This document shows, in pieces, positions 8,562-20,880 of a DNA stretch of 28,847 nucleotides (within the stretch, counting starts at the first letter, position 1; every line of letters begins with the position of its first letter). The stretch is from the NCBI RefSeq assembly GCF_000485595.1, contig NW_014577283.1:433886-462732 (forward strand), given 5' to 3'. The notes beneath the pieces are model-generated. The model was not told the origin of the DNA. It saw only the letters and a program-made list of their open reading frames with translations, and did no database searches. Source of the stretch: Priapulus caudatus. Lineage: Eukaryota; Priapulida; Priapulimorpha; Priapulimorphida; Priapulidae. A program made the position numbers and the translations under genes.

Positions 8562-8879
8562 GCAGAGATGCCAACACATATGAAGCAATCTGTAGTTTCT
8601 GGCCATCAAATTAGTAGTTCGAGGGTCATGTAGTGACCCGAGTTTGCTAGGGGGGTTCGGCATGCCCCCCGGAAAATTTTTTGATTCTGAGATGCAATTT
8701 CCTGCAGTCTGAGGGTCAAAAATGACAATAAATTGACAAAAAAGAACAATAATTTAAAAAAAAAAAATTTTTTCCGATTACAGTGAAATTCGTAGTTTGA
8801 TACAAACTGGTCGTAGTGGTGCAAAAGGAATAAAAACTCGTATAAAATACGGATAAATCGTAGTGGTTGGCATCTCTGC
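8562..8879. mobile_element. MITE-like element with 14-bp terminal inverted repeats
   Basis: gcagagatgccaac at 8562-8575 is exactly inverted as gttggcatctctgc at 8866-8879, giving a 318-bp element. Inside are a palindromic block (gggggg-ttcgg-catgcccccc, 8,650-8,672) followed by ggaaaattttttgattctga, and an A-run. The same type of block occurs widely in marine invertebrate repeats, from memory. No coding capacity and no clear target duplication. On the transcribed strand its end lies about 30 nt before the acceptor at 8,530. Confidence 0.7.
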
Positions 8880-9510
8880 ATCAGTAGCGAGCCACAGCGC
8901 AGAGTAAACACAGTCTTCGAATATAGCCGGGCGTCCGACGCACGAGACGTATGGAAATGTCAGCAGGCATGTAAACATCGCGAGCTCAGTGACCGACAAG
9001 CCCCTGCTTTAAAAACGCATAAACTATAACTCAGCTGGCCATTACTAAAGGTTTAAAATCACGAAATGTTAAACACTGGAAACGAATGGCATCTACAAGT
9101 TGTCTGGTGTACACTTCTTTACTCAATATTTCAAAAATATTTCTGCAAAATATATGGGCAACTAGAATGTCATTCGGGCATGTACATTTCAGAGAATACT
9201 TGCCGGAGAGGGCAAGTGGCTCAAAATGTTTTTCGTGAAGACTGTAAACACTGCATTGACAACGTCAACCCCATGCAAAAACCTTACATCAACCACATCA
9301 TATCATATCACATCAGATGCTTCCAGTGTTGTATCAGGTATTTTAAAGTTCGAGTGAACCCGTGGGCTAACAGTTATGTTTACCATAACCTCAAATGTTT
9401 TAGTGTATTTCTCTGGGTATTTTAAAGGTCTGAGAAAAACCTTGACACACAGATGTCATTTTTCAGCAGAACAAGATATTCATATTCATATATATTCATA
9501 TTCTTTCTCT
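8880..9510. other. Unassigned sequence, no gene supported
   Basis: About 630 bp of mixed composition. A plus-strand open frame of 119 codons (9,066-9,425) has no recognisable motif, is Cys-containing and low in coding character, and I do not call it. The sequence is present only once in the window and ends where the minisatellite begins (ttctctacggggggagg). Confidence 0.4.
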
Positions 9511-10190
9511 ACGGGGGGAGGGACAACACCTATACTCCTGAATTCACCACCTCATGGCCAGCACTGTTGTTGTGGGAGGGGACAACACCTATACTCTGCA
9601 TTCACCACCTCATGGCCAGCACTGTTGTTGTGGGAGGGACAACACCTATACTCCTGAATTTCACAACCTCGATGGCAGCTCACTGTTGTTGGGGGGGGAC
9701 AACACCTATACTCCCTGAATTCACCACCTCATGGCCCACCACTGTTGTTGTGGGAGGGGACAACACCATACTCCTGCATTCACCACCTCATGGCAACGGC
9801 GAGTGTTGCTTGTGGGAGGACAACACCTTATACTCCTGACCATATCAACCCTCATGGTCCCGTGTTTGTTGTGGAGGACAACACCGTATACTCCTGTGAA
9901 TTCACACCTATGAGCCACGCTGATTTGTGTGGGAGGGACAACCTATATCTGCATTCACCATCCTTGATGGCCACCACTGTTTTGTTCGTGGGAGCGCGAC
10001 AACACCTTTACTCCTGAAATTCACCGACTCCATGGCAGGCCGCAGTGTTGTTGTGGGAGCGGAAAACGCATACTCCTGAATCGCCACCTCATGGCCACTG
10101 CTGTTGTTGTGGGAGGGACAACACCTATACTCCTGCATTCACCACCTCATGGCCACTGCTGTTGTTGCAGGGAGGAGAGCACCGTCGCCC
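9511..10190 (-). repeat. 58-bp minisatellite array, about 11 noisy units
   Basis: Units read gaattcaccacctcatggcc, agcactgttgttgtgggagg and gacaacacctatactcct, with frequent single-base insertions and deletions that look like sequencing error. Part of each unit (tgttgt-gggaggg-acaaca) can fold into a hairpin. The array is in the opposite orientation to the one at 27,475-28,847 and merges at about 10,185 into the inverted copy of 7,843. Several plus-strand open frames arise purely from the repeat. Confidence 0.9.
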
Positions 10191-10258
10191 CTACAGTTAC
10201 CACCTCAAAATCACCACTTACTTATAATTGTCCTTGGTAATTTATCACTTCTTTCTAG

Positions 10259-10362
10259 GCCTTTCACATGTGGTACCTCTTCAATACGATGCGGTTTTCC
10301 CATGCCATTTTACCGTTTGCGTTCCGATGTGTGGCTGAGAGATGTGTTATTAATTCGTTCAG
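10259..10362 (+). pseudogene. Error-bearing copy of exon A (inverted arm)
   Basis: Flanked by ttctttctag and gtagcg like the original. It has several single-base indels in about 104 nt, so the frame is broken more than once. It is an artefactual copy and not a second gene. Confidence 0.85.
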
Positions 10363-11001
10363 GTAGCGAAATGTAAGATTGGCATGGGTGTCCTTCGTGT
10401 GTGTTTTCATTATGATATTATCTTCTACTTATGTTGCAATGCATGTTAAACGGCTTTGTTATATTTCTCTCGCGTTACTGACATCTTCTTGAAATTCTAT
10501 TGCCAACTCAAGGAGTATCTCTTCACTTTCGATATATGAGATCTTATATGTGGTTCGTGTCATCTTATTGATTCTACTAGTGCGATGCTACTTGATTTAT
10601 TTAGAATGCTTTTATAGAACTAATATTACATAACGCACCATACACATACACAATTATTTCGTATATATATAATTATAGCTGTGCAACCGCTGAACTCGTA
10701 TTCATTTCAGAACACGTGGCCGAGTTAAGGTTGCAATTTCTCGATAGGCAGGCACATGTAGTGATTGAATCCTGGCGAATCAGTGCGAGGGTAACAATTC
10801 TGTCGGATTCAGCATGTGCACTCGGGTAAAAATGCGATTTTGCTATTTCTCTACTAAGCTAATAGACTAGGCCAGATAAAGTCCACGAGAGCAGTTAATT
10901 TGCAGTAGTGGACATTTGCGTGGTACTTGTATTTTATGAAAAGGATGCATGGAACTTGCTTTTTAGTAAATTGGGAATCCTGATTTCTTTTGAACCTGCC
11001 C

Positions 11002-11063
11002 AAAAAAAAAAAATCAAAAAACATAAAAAAAAAAAATCAAAAAAAAAAAAAAAAGAAAAAAAA

Positions 11064-11102
<39 letters not shown>

Positions 11103-11124
11103 AAAGATAAAAAAAAAAAAAAAA
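11002..11124. repeat. Poly-A run with interruptions, probable sequencing artefact
   Basis: About 120 nt of almost pure A sits between segments matching 7,040 and 7,010 of the clean copy, where no A-run exists (clean reading there: ttttgaacctcaagagaaat). The direct arm also lacks it at about 26,620, so it is not in the molecule. It generates a Lys-rich open frame. Confidence 0.85.
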
Positions 11125-11784
11125 TGAGAAATTGATAAGCTTTTGATGTTGCCTTTTCTGCTATTTCTTCCCAAATGCTTGAATGGCTACCTCTATACCT
11201 ACATTAGATTGGGGCAAATTTGAGTATTACATTAACAAAATTATCGGGAAACTAGATTGAAGTGGCAAAAACAAACTTTATATGTAGTATTTCTGTTCTA
11301 TTGAGCATGGATTTAGTTATTGTTCTCTTGCCGGCTGGCCAAACATATTTAGATAATGCCGCACTAATATAATATGTAAAATGCCATTCTTGGTTCACAT
11401 CTAGTTTTCACTATAAGCTGCCCTGCTTTATCATAACTTATGTGATTTGTGCGTGCGTTGCTAGTGCGATGCGTGGCGTGGCTTGTGAGTGTGTGCTATG
11501 TTGCACGCTATGTTATTGCTATTGTGTGCTATGTGGCGAACGTGTGTTAAATGTATTATAGTCATCTTCTTAGTGGTTTCTAATCTTTATTTCTCTTTAG
11601 TTTCTCTACTTTTTCAGCCATACAATTTCTGAACCTTAGAAAAAAGTAGAATTAATTTAGCCAAGCTATTTTAATGCGCATGTACTGACTTTGTTATAAC
11701 TTCTCAGTCTTGGGAGTGGCCAGCACACTCACTACCCTTTGCTTACCTTGCATGCTATTATCATAATGTCTTAAACAGCATCGT

Positions 11785-13114
11785 TTTTTAGTACATCTGA
11801 CATAGTCAGCTGCAAGCTTTAGATCGCTTGATCGTGCCGTCGATCGTTCCGCTGCGTCGGGCGTCACAGCAGTTGGGACATTAATTTAACGCTCCGACCG
11901 TTACTGGTCCGATCGATTCATTTCGGGTCGAGGGCGGGATCGGTCAAATACAGAGGTTGGATGTTTTGCTCGAGATCCTTTTAGGGTCGTTTGCTCAAGG
12001 TCAAAAGGTCAAGAGGGTGTGTAAAGATATGGGTGTGGCATCAATACAATAGTCCCTTCCTCTTGAACTTTACCTAGTGGTACTAGGGAGGAAATGCTCA
12101 GAAATGCGGCATCTTATAGTTTCTACGCAGACCGGTCTCGGATCCTCTAGTGCGTCTCGTGTTGGGTGGCATAAGGCTAGTCGTCGGATGTCTATTACGC
12201 ATAATGTGTATACGTGTATGGCGGTATTAAATGCTCGCTATTTCACTGTGGCGAATTGGAGGTCACAGTCGTCAACAGGTCATGAAGGCACAGGTGCAGA
12301 TTTTTAGACATTTTCTTGAGGACTTATGGTTCTGTGACGGGAGCGATTGGAAAACTTTTTTGTTTTCAGCGGTGACCTAGCCATTTTTATTTGGCTTTAT
12401 TGAAAGGACCATGAATGTCTCCTTCTGCTGTACAGTGCGAAGAGTAAAGTGTCGCGCATAACCTTTGACCCTCAAGAGGAGGGAGCTTAAACTTGGATGT
12501 TGTTGACATGTCTGTTAGACAAGAATTTACTGCCGGGCGTTTGATGAGTGAATCTATTACATGCCTGGTGCATGTATTGAGCGCTACAATGTCACAGTGA
12601 AATTTCAAAATAGGCTGAAATTTGGATTAAAGAAGGGTGTTATTCCTTAATCGTATTAATTTCTATGTCTTTTACTGTACTGTCGTATGTTATATGTAAC
12701 TGTTTATGCCAATGCCAGTGGCTGGTGCATGTGCTGTTGGGGCAGTTTTTGCCTGCATTAATTGGTTGCCGATGGCAGCTCTCTAATTCGCCAATTGCAG
12801 CCTGTAGGCTTGCGTAGGTAAATGGATAGGAGTGGCTACTGAGATTTCTGTCTTGCAAATAGTTGTTGCTATACGAATGGATGGGAGCTTCCCCATCTTT
12901 AATCTTGAGACACTTAAACTGTACGCGCCATCTCGTGGCGAACTTTTCATAAGATGCCACGACATTTTCTTTTTGGAGAAGGTTCGTGATTACCATCCCT
13001 GTTTTGATTCACTGTTTCGGGAGCTGTATGTGAACACATTTGGGACTAAAAGGGTTTACTAGACGATCCATCCACTCCACCACAGAGTCAACGCAGTGAC
13101 GTTAAGATGAGCGC

Positions 13115-13171
<57 letters not shown>

Positions 13172-13190
13172 CTTTTCTCGCTATGCGCGC
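11785..13190. mobile_element. About 1.4-kb insertion relative to the clean copy (inverted arm)
   Basis: The sequence departs from the clean copy after the equivalent of 6,410 (gttttttagtacatctgaca) and returns at gttagacatctaataatg. The sequence agatgtta, or a close version, borders both sides, compatible with an 8-bp target duplication. The body contains gggtcgagggcgggatcggt and tggatgggagcttccccatc. A 118-codon open frame on the minus strand (12,640-12,996) has no motif I recognise. A reverse-complement version is in the other arm. Class unknown. Confidence 0.6.
13117..13171. repeat. Poly-T run, probable sequencing artefact
   Basis: About 55 T in a row near the end of the 1.4-kb insertion; the opposite arm (near 24,540) has no matching A-run. 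Confidence 0.75.
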
Positions 13191-13503
13191 ATTTTGTTAG
13201 ACATCTAATAATGTTGTCACAACTCCTGTCTACTTTAGTAACCACTCAACTTTACTGATCTCATTGATTTTTATATTCACTTGAAAGCTGGCGTTTTTGT
13301 TTTTTGTTTCTTCGTTTATGTAAATTTATCAATTGCATGCTTACCTTATTATGATTTCTGCTATTCTGAATAACTACTTCGTTTGTTTCATTCAGTCTTC
13401 TTTTGGCTCGTCAGATGGTGGATTTTGCTGTTCTGATCCTGACACGTAATTTGTTTCTTAGTTTTAGTTCTTTTTGATTGCATGATTTAATTTAACCATA
13501 CAG

Positions 13504-13633
13504 GCGATTGCTAGCTATGACTGCTATTTGGAATAGGAAGTGCCTTCGGTGTGGACTGAATTAGTTTTAGGAGACCGAAATTGTCTTTTGTGTGGATATT
13601 TTTGGGGGTTGCCATTTGAGTGCCATTTCTTAG
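13504..13633 (+). pseudogene. Error-bearing copy of exon B (inverted arm)
   Basis: Segments gctatttggaata, agtgccttcggtgtg and ggaccgaaa-type matches to exon B are spread over 130 nt instead of 108 because of inserted bases. The frame is destroyed. The copy in the direct arm (around 24,000-24,200) is too corrupted to recognise. Confidence 0.8.
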
Positions 13634-16249
13634 TACTGAATTGTGGGCAAACTCCATGTAATTTTGCATATTTTGGACCGACAGAGAGTTCTCCGTTGCT
13701 TGTGAGGCTCTATTGGTATTACGTCAACCATACTTAGCTATGTCGTTAGTTGTTCACATTCCACTCAGCTTGATGTCAGCCTTGTTCTGTTTGTCTCTAG
13801 TTCTTCTTGGTGCGTAGAGCGTGACGCTCCCTAGCTTATTAGTATTTATATTGTATGTGATATACTTATCATTCTACTGATTCGGCTCCGGAGCACATTC
13901 GCTGATTATCTGCACCTTCTATCTCATCCTATTATCTTGATTCTTATCTTCATTCTTGCGATTTTAATAAGGTAAGTATCTAGTGTTCGTTCGCTAGAAT
14001 TGCCGCGTGTTTATCCTTCTGTATTCTTCTCTCATTGTGCTTAGAGCTTTTCAATGCGTCAGGTTGTATCACTTCACGTTTACTGGTGATGTCTACTTCG
14101 ACTAGTGTCTTTCGTTGGCTCGAACTTTATGTTTTTGTATACATATAATTGTATGATATTCAATTTACACTTCGCTACCTGTAGACCGATTTCTTATCTC
14201 ATTCCTAAAATCACTTTTTCAATACATCAGCCAGTCAAGATAATTTATCTCATCTCATAATAGCAATATCTGAAACAAAATATTGATGACTCAATTTCTT
14301 TATCTTTACTCAGATAAAAAACTAAAAGTAAACTTCATCAATACACAAACAACTATGTCTGATATCATTAAATCCAAGATCTGACAGATAATACTTAAGA
14401 AAACTAAATAACTCTATAATAACTTATAATATGATCAGTTTAAGAGATCATAATCACTGTAAGAAGGAAAAACAGAAAGTCACGATATATAATAACAAAT
14501 ATGAAATGATTAATCTCCATACACCCAATACACATAAAATTAATAATATGAATGTGTGTATACATACTTAATCATCGTAGTACATCCTTCATCAACTCTA
14601 ACATTCATATTGATATTCTAATTATAACTCGACTGTCAAGAAATAGCACCAATAAAATACAAAAAAAAAGAAAAACTACTAATTAAAAATAAAATAATAA
14701 ATACGCACAAATTAAAGAAATTCATTCTTCTGTGTTGAATAATTTATGTTTGACTAACTTTTAATTATTTGTATATGTTGTCTGCATGATCTTCTTTTAT
14801 GTGTCTAACGTAAATTCCCAGCAACAGGGCACTGTTGCGCGTGGACAGTACTTCAGTCAATTATTTTCGTCCAATGGGTTCCATATTGACAGCCACTGCT
14901 GTTGTCTCTGTATGTGTCTGCATCTGTGCTCTCTGGCTCTGATTGCCTTGTAGTCACTCTGATCTGCGTGATTATGTATTTATGTCATGCTTGCACCTCT
15001 GTGAAATGCCCTTGACGGGTTGGTTTCGTTGTCCGGATATGTTAGTATGATTTACATATCTGTCATAACATAGGCTCTTGGACGGGGGGTGCCGTTCGTT
15101 CATGAATCATCCGCAATTGCTACATTTTGAGCTCTGTGAGAGCTATTAATTATTTACAAATAAGATATGCGTCTTTTCTTTGCAGAACTTTTTTAGTGAA
15201 TCCTCAAGCAGCTTAAGTGTGCATTCTATTTATTATCAGTTTGTGTCCTTAATTACTCTTGTGCACTTCAATCAGGTCTAATTTTAAGTCAGCGATCATT
15301 CTCTGTGCTGCGCTAGTCGTTTTACTTACCTATATATTATATTTATTGCCTGGTACATCATTTCAGTGGAGAGAAGATTTGCTTGATTTCTGGACTAGAT
15401 TTAATTGTTGACAGTCATATTTATATATTGGTTCTGTGGTCTTCTTCAAGTGTTAGTCTCTATTGTTAGGAAAACTTTACTTAATCATAGTGCTCGTTCC
15501 TATCTGGTGTCGTGTGTCGCTTCTATCAACGTATTTTTTTACTCTGCCTAAGTCCGTGTTTGCTGTGCAGTCTTAGAAAATCGTATTTGTTTCCGTTAAC
15601 TCTGTCTGGGAATATTGTTATATACATACTAATAAATGCATAACAATTTATAAATTACCTTGAAGTTTAGTGATTTACTTTTATATTCTTTAACTGTCAT
15701 AGTAATTTAAATAACTAAGTTAGTTAAGCAGCTCAGCCAACCGAGGCTCCGTACTATTAGATGGTCCTTGACAGCTTTTCTGGAATAGGCTAAAGGATCT
15801 CGAGTTGGCTGGCATGGTACTTCCGACTATGTTATGCTCGTGGCTAATGGGACAAAGTGTGTTGCTTGATTAATTATCCTTAGACCACCTAGGTCTTATG
15901 GCTCTGGCCATTTTCATTGCTTTGTTGTCTGTTGCTATGCAGGTAGCATCTAGGTCTCTGTGATTCGTCTGTATCGACTCTATGTTCCTTCTGGTCTTCC
16001 ATATTGGAGCTGGTATACGTTCTCTATTGTCTTTTCACCTATATCGTCCATGAGTCTTGTTCTGACCGTGCTCCTGCGTATTGATTAAGCGGCCACGAGT
16101 CCCTACCAACCTTGTTGTATGCCTGGGTCACGTGGAACTCTTTTATATACGATATTGCAATATTTCACTGTTCTTTGGGATGCTCCATGACTACATCCTG
16201 TTGGCCCTCAAGTCTCTCCTGGTGCCGCCAATCTGTTCTTGCTCCCAGT

Positions 16250-19200
16250 GTCAAGTTGGTGTGATTAACCCGGCTAGCCTGGCCGGTCATACAGTTCATC
16301 TGCCGTCCGATACTGTTAAGAGAAATTGTATCATTGGGTAAAGTAAGGTCATCTGCTTTCCTCTCGGTCTCCTTGTGTCCTAGTCCTCCTATGTGCTGCT
16401 GATCATCCCTACATCATAATATCTTGTCAAGCGCTTTCGATTACCTATTGTGTTCGTCAGTTCTCCCTCGCTCAAATCACTTGTCCTATTCTCTTCCGCC
16501 TTCACTATATGTCTTGTGCTCTTAGAGTACCGTGTTCGTGCGCTGATAGTCTTGTTGTAGGTACGCTTTCTTTGTATTTACCTGTCGCAGCTATACTGTC
16601 TCTACCGACTCTCTCTATACCTTCTTGTCCGTTCGTACCATATCCTCTATAGACTTTTCATACCAGCTCTCGCGTTCGTGTTCGTTCGCCATCGTCTCAC
16701 TCTCGATAGTCTCAGTAGACATTCGCTTCTCCTTCTCGCTTATACTCGTGCACTCTTCGTCACCTTGTTTATATAGCTCACACTGAGACTGTGATTCTTT
16801 ATCTTGTTTTCGATCAATATCTTGTCTCTTACTTGTGCGACATACAATGCTCGTACATATACGGCTGCCGTGTGCAGCACGTGTCCCAGTGATCTGTCCT
16901 GGTGTATCTTCGCACGCAGTTCACTTCTTGTGCCCATAGTGTGTTCCGCACTTGCTCCACGACTATACCCGTCGGGTCCATCTTGCGCACTATTGTGCGC
17001 CAGTTAAGCTGACTCTTGCACCGCTCCGATTTCAGCCATAATCGTCTTGCTCCGACAGAATGCGCAGGTACGTGTTCGTATAGCCTCCATATGCGCTCTT
17101 GATGCCATTCCTGATAGCCTTCTGCCTGGTTCAAGCTGTTGGGGAACAAGGTTCAGTGTCTCTAGCAGCTCGTTTAGACATATATATTTCCGACTCGTCG
17201 CTCCCCAGTCTTGACCCTTCTGCTTGATTGTCATTGGGGCCCTGATCTTTAGAGTCACTCGTCTGTTCCCTGACTCGTTCTATTCTATATTATATGCTTA
17301 TGACGATGCTCATGTGTATTCGCCTCCTGCACTTCGGTCTGCTAGTTTTATCTGATCACCAGAGTTGACTGCCTTTCCTGGAAGAGCGCACGACCCGTCG
17401 TTGCCTCGTCTTATTCTGGCAATGCGCTCCTCGTCTTCTCGTTCATTGGTGGCCTTCGCTCGCGTTCTTCTGCTATCTCTAGACTTCCTCCATCTCTCAC
17501 TAACGTGTTACTCGCTCTTACTGCGTGCTCTCCGATTTCAGTTCACCACTTCTTATGACATCTAGGCGACTGATTGTTGTCTCTCGTTCCCCGTCGGCCC
17601 CTATCTACTCTTTCGAGGATCAGAATGCTTATTCGCCGCATCGTGGAGGCCAGTGCGTCGTCCCTTCTACCCATCTCCCAGTCCTCCGGTGATGTGTTGC
17701 GTGTGACCGCCGTTGCCTGCGGTTGCCTTCTTGACGTTTTCGGTTCTATCATGCTCTCCTCTGTCTTTATTGGCTAATTGGTGCACTTGCGGTTTCGTAC
17801 CTGGTCATCTTATCTCCGAGAGTGCGAACGAGCTTATCTAAGTTGCGGCGATCCTGTCTAGCGTGGCGGTTCCTCGGCCCATTGGCCTCATAGATGTCTC
17901 ACTTGCTACAGCTCGCCTCTTGTTGTTTGCTAATGTGTCGAGCGCAGGTTTCGTTGTTCTGTCTTGCCTCCACTTCCATTCTTTACATTCTGCTATCATT
18001 TCATACCTGATTCTGGGCTCCATGCTCTTCGTTACACAGCCTATTTGATACTTCTGTTCTGTTCTTTCATGGCTTATTGCCTCGATTGCTGTTTTTGGTC
18101 ATGTGCAGCTTTATCGCGTCTCTATTCAGTCCTGATTATCTATGCTACTTCTTCTTTGACTTTGCCGCGTTCACTGCTCAGCATATATTGATATTGCTGT
18201 CATTTTCTATTCAACTCATACATTTGCAGGTTTTCTTCACGGCTGTTTGATCCTTCCTGTCTTCTCTCAGACGATTCTTTCTAGTTATATTCACGACTTT
18301 TGACTTGCGATCCTCCTCATTAGCTCTCCCGCCCGACATAGAGTGTGTCTTGTGCCACGGGAGGTCTTTAGCATTGTTGCTTCTGCTTCCTGCTCCTCGG
18401 GTGGTTGTGTTTTGTTGGTACTTCGTCGCGGTTGGGTTTCCTCTCTCTTTCGGCTTGGTTATCCCTAGTTTTACACTCAAAACGCTTTATGTGGATACCG
18501 CTCCGCGCCTCACTGTTGGTCTGCATCGAGCACTATTTCTGACGCTGTGCATTCAGCATGGTTCGAGGCGCGATATTACGTGCAGTCGCCTTCAGCCTAC
18601 GAAAGTCGTTGATGGCTCAGCTTCCTTGGTAGGTAGATGCCGTGCCTCCAACTTATATCTGAACTTACACATTTTTATTTTCGTACGGATCTATAGCTGT
18701 CCGCCTAGAGTGTGAATAATCTCTGGCCCTCCTTTGTGGGATTATCTTCTTCGTTCATCGATTTGTGATTATACTATTGTGTTGGATTGGTGCATGTGGA
18801 GTTGCGACCTTCGTGCGTCCATCGCGCATTATACGCCTAACTTCTACTTTATCTTCCAAGATATCAGATCCTTAATTACACTAAACGTTCTTTTCGCGCC
18901 TCGTGATACACGATGATCTCACGCTGCGCTGGGCCGTCGGACGGTGGGGTCCTGCGCTTCGCATCCTCTCTCGAGTGTCTCTCTGATTCCGTTCCGTCTA
19001 TCTTATTGTCATTTGTCCTTCTCCTGATCTTTTCATCCGCGTCTGCTCGCACTGGCATTCACTTCCATCTTACTAGTGCTTAGTTGGCCATGTGTTTCTG
19101 TTTGTCTTAGCTTAGTGGTGCGAGCGCTCTATTTTGTACGCGCAGATTTGCATTTGGCATACGTGACAATCATTTTAAGCGTTTACTTGTGCGTATGTGG

Positions 19201-19440
19201 GGGTGGTCGGTTTGCTCCTCTACGTGTTGCACCTCCTAGTAAGCTGTATCGTGGATTTATCCATCACATGTCGCTTCTGTTTTGGCTCTGTGTACCTCAA
19301 GCCTCATCGTCTTCGTCGGTAGGCTGACTCTTCTTCTCCTGACCGTCTCCTCTTTCCTTTCTCTCTAGTGACTCCTATTATTACAGTGTACTGATTGCTC
19401 TAAGTCTTTTTTTGCTACATCGAATTCTAAGCCCTCCTCT
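16250..19440. other. Very low-quality continuation of the inverted arm, pyrimidine-rich
   Basis: No reliable correspondence could be read by eye, but by position it should represent about 4,820 down to about 2,700 in reverse. Composition is heavily T and C, with many tctc and gtcgt fragments. Short open frames here have no homology and I call none. Confidence 0.6.
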
Positions 19441-19505
19441 CCTTCTACTTCTCTTTCTTGCTCCTCCCATTCTTCGGCTGTTGTTGTGTTTGTAGATGTG
19501 AGATG
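19440..19505 (+). other. Sequence resembling a SMRTbell hairpin adapter
   Basis: In order, the segment contains tctctttcttgctcctccc, attcttcggctgttgttgtg and tttgtagatgtgagatg. The standard PacBio adapter, from memory, is a TCTCTC block, TTTTCC, a CTCCTCC block, G, a GTTGTT block and GAGAGAGAT. With a few inserted bases the order and content agree. It lies where the two arms fold on each other: midpoints of matched landmarks converge on about 19,250-19,325 near the centre. Confidence 0.7.
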
Positions 19506-20880
19506 TGTCTTGTCGTACTCTTGTATCTTTATCGCTCTTTAAATATGATACGCTATATTCTCCAATAATGTAACTCGCCTTTCTTTTGATCTGCTCTCTA
19601 CTAATTACTCAGCACTTCTGCCCACTACTCGCTTCCCGGGCGTTCGTCATATTGGCTTGATTCTGCGTGCAACTCCGTGGATTCTGGCTATTCGGTTCTA
19701 TTCGATCTCTCTCGTCTTTGGGCTCCGCTGCTGTAGCTTCTGCACTTGTTCCACCATTCCTCCCTTCTGAAGTCAATCTGTTACGTTCACGTGCAATGAC
19801 CTGTCTGATATTCCATATATTATCCTAATCTGCGTCTCGATCATGAGCTCGTTGCCTATGATACGTCTATATTCCTGTGCTCAAATCCATGCATTGCAAT
19901 AATGTCATAGTTCGTTGTGTATCGTGAATGTTACGTCCTGTGCTTGTCGGTCCCTTTTCATGTGTGTCTCTATTGTGCATAGCTATCCTGTACTGTATTT
20001 GTCCTCATGCGTATTCATATTCTAAATATAGTACGCTACGATGCATCTTTCCGTCGGATATAGTCTGAGCGGGCTCTCCATCGGCCTCTCTCCCTCCTGT
20101 TCTCATACATATCGTCTGCCTGTCCATCTCTTTGCAAGACTCTCGTCTCAGCCTGTCTGACATATAATGTTCTTTATATCCTCTATATCCTCTCGCTCGT
20201 CTATGTCTCAATTCCCGTACATTTTTCTCTAGATTTTTAGTGAATTCTGCGGTTCGTATGCGTTCCCTCCACCAATATATGCGCTAATCCACCATTCCTA
20301 ATGTTCTATTACCTCGTATATTTCCCTTCCTTGAGCCCTTTTCTTTCCTCGAAAAATAAAGATCTATATGAGTCCGTCATTTAATTTTGGTCTATGGTCG
20401 CTACCGTTTCTCCCTGTCTTCCTCGCATCTATTCTCACAGACTCCACCGATATCTCCCTTATCTCATCTTATTCTCTTCTTGTGATCGGTCTGTATTCCT
20501 GACCCCGGGTACCCTTATCCGTTCGAATTAATCTTTCCGCCGCTCGCGCGTCATCAATTTCGCGTTCTATTATGAGTCTCGCTCGTGGTCTATTGTATTT
20601 ATAATGTGCCGTGCCCTGCTACGCACTCACAAGTCATCGTAATATATACTCGCCTCCAATATCATCACATATGAAGCTCCTTACTAGGTCCGCCTATGTA
20701 AGTATTAACCTCCTTCCATCCACTCCTCTGTCACAACCCGCTCGGCTCTGTACGGTGTCGCTAGCTATCGCGAGTTTCGCTCTCTTTACTCATCCGCTGC
20801 TGCTGTACCTCGCCGCTTTCCATACTTCCTCATCGGTTCTGTATACTCGCGTAATTAATAATAAAAGTGTATAATCTCAG
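19506..20880. other. Very low-quality start of the direct arm
   Basis: Pyrimidine-rich noise with weak islands of similarity, for example ccatgcattgcaataatg at about 19,890 to 2,970 of the clean copy and a patch at 20,350 to about 3,170. No genes are called. Confidence 0.55.

Larger units (their letters stand above)
10190..16250 (-). other. Noisy reverse-complement copy of 7,843 down to about 4,820
   Basis: Landmarks pair in reverse order: 10,190 with 7,843; 10,860 with about 7,150; 11,785 with 6,410; 13,190 with 6,405; 13,630 with 6,020; 14,805 with 5,640; 15,620 with 5,185; 16,170 with 4,870. Differences are mostly inserted or dropped single bases and increase rightwards. Only the minisatellite and the insertion at 11,785-13,190 cannot be explained by the left half. 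This looks like an uncorrected opposite-strand pass of the same molecule or locus. Confidence 0.88.

Noticed and set aside
9066-9425. 119-codon plus-strand frame
   Set aside because: No recognisable domain, no splice or promoter context, and composition like the surrounding noncoding DNA.
9511-10190. Regularly spaced repeats resembling a CRISPR array or a repeat protein
   Set aside because: There are no distinct spacers; the 58-bp unit is continuous, the host is animal, and the frames shift with indels.
10908-11135. Lysine-rich 75-codon frame
   Set aside because: It is produced by an A-run that is absent from the clean copy and from the other arm.
12640-12996. 118-codon minus-strand frame inside the 1.4-kb insertion
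   Set aside because: Part of it is conserved between the arms as DNA, but no protein motif is recognisable and the noise prevents a trustworthy frame.
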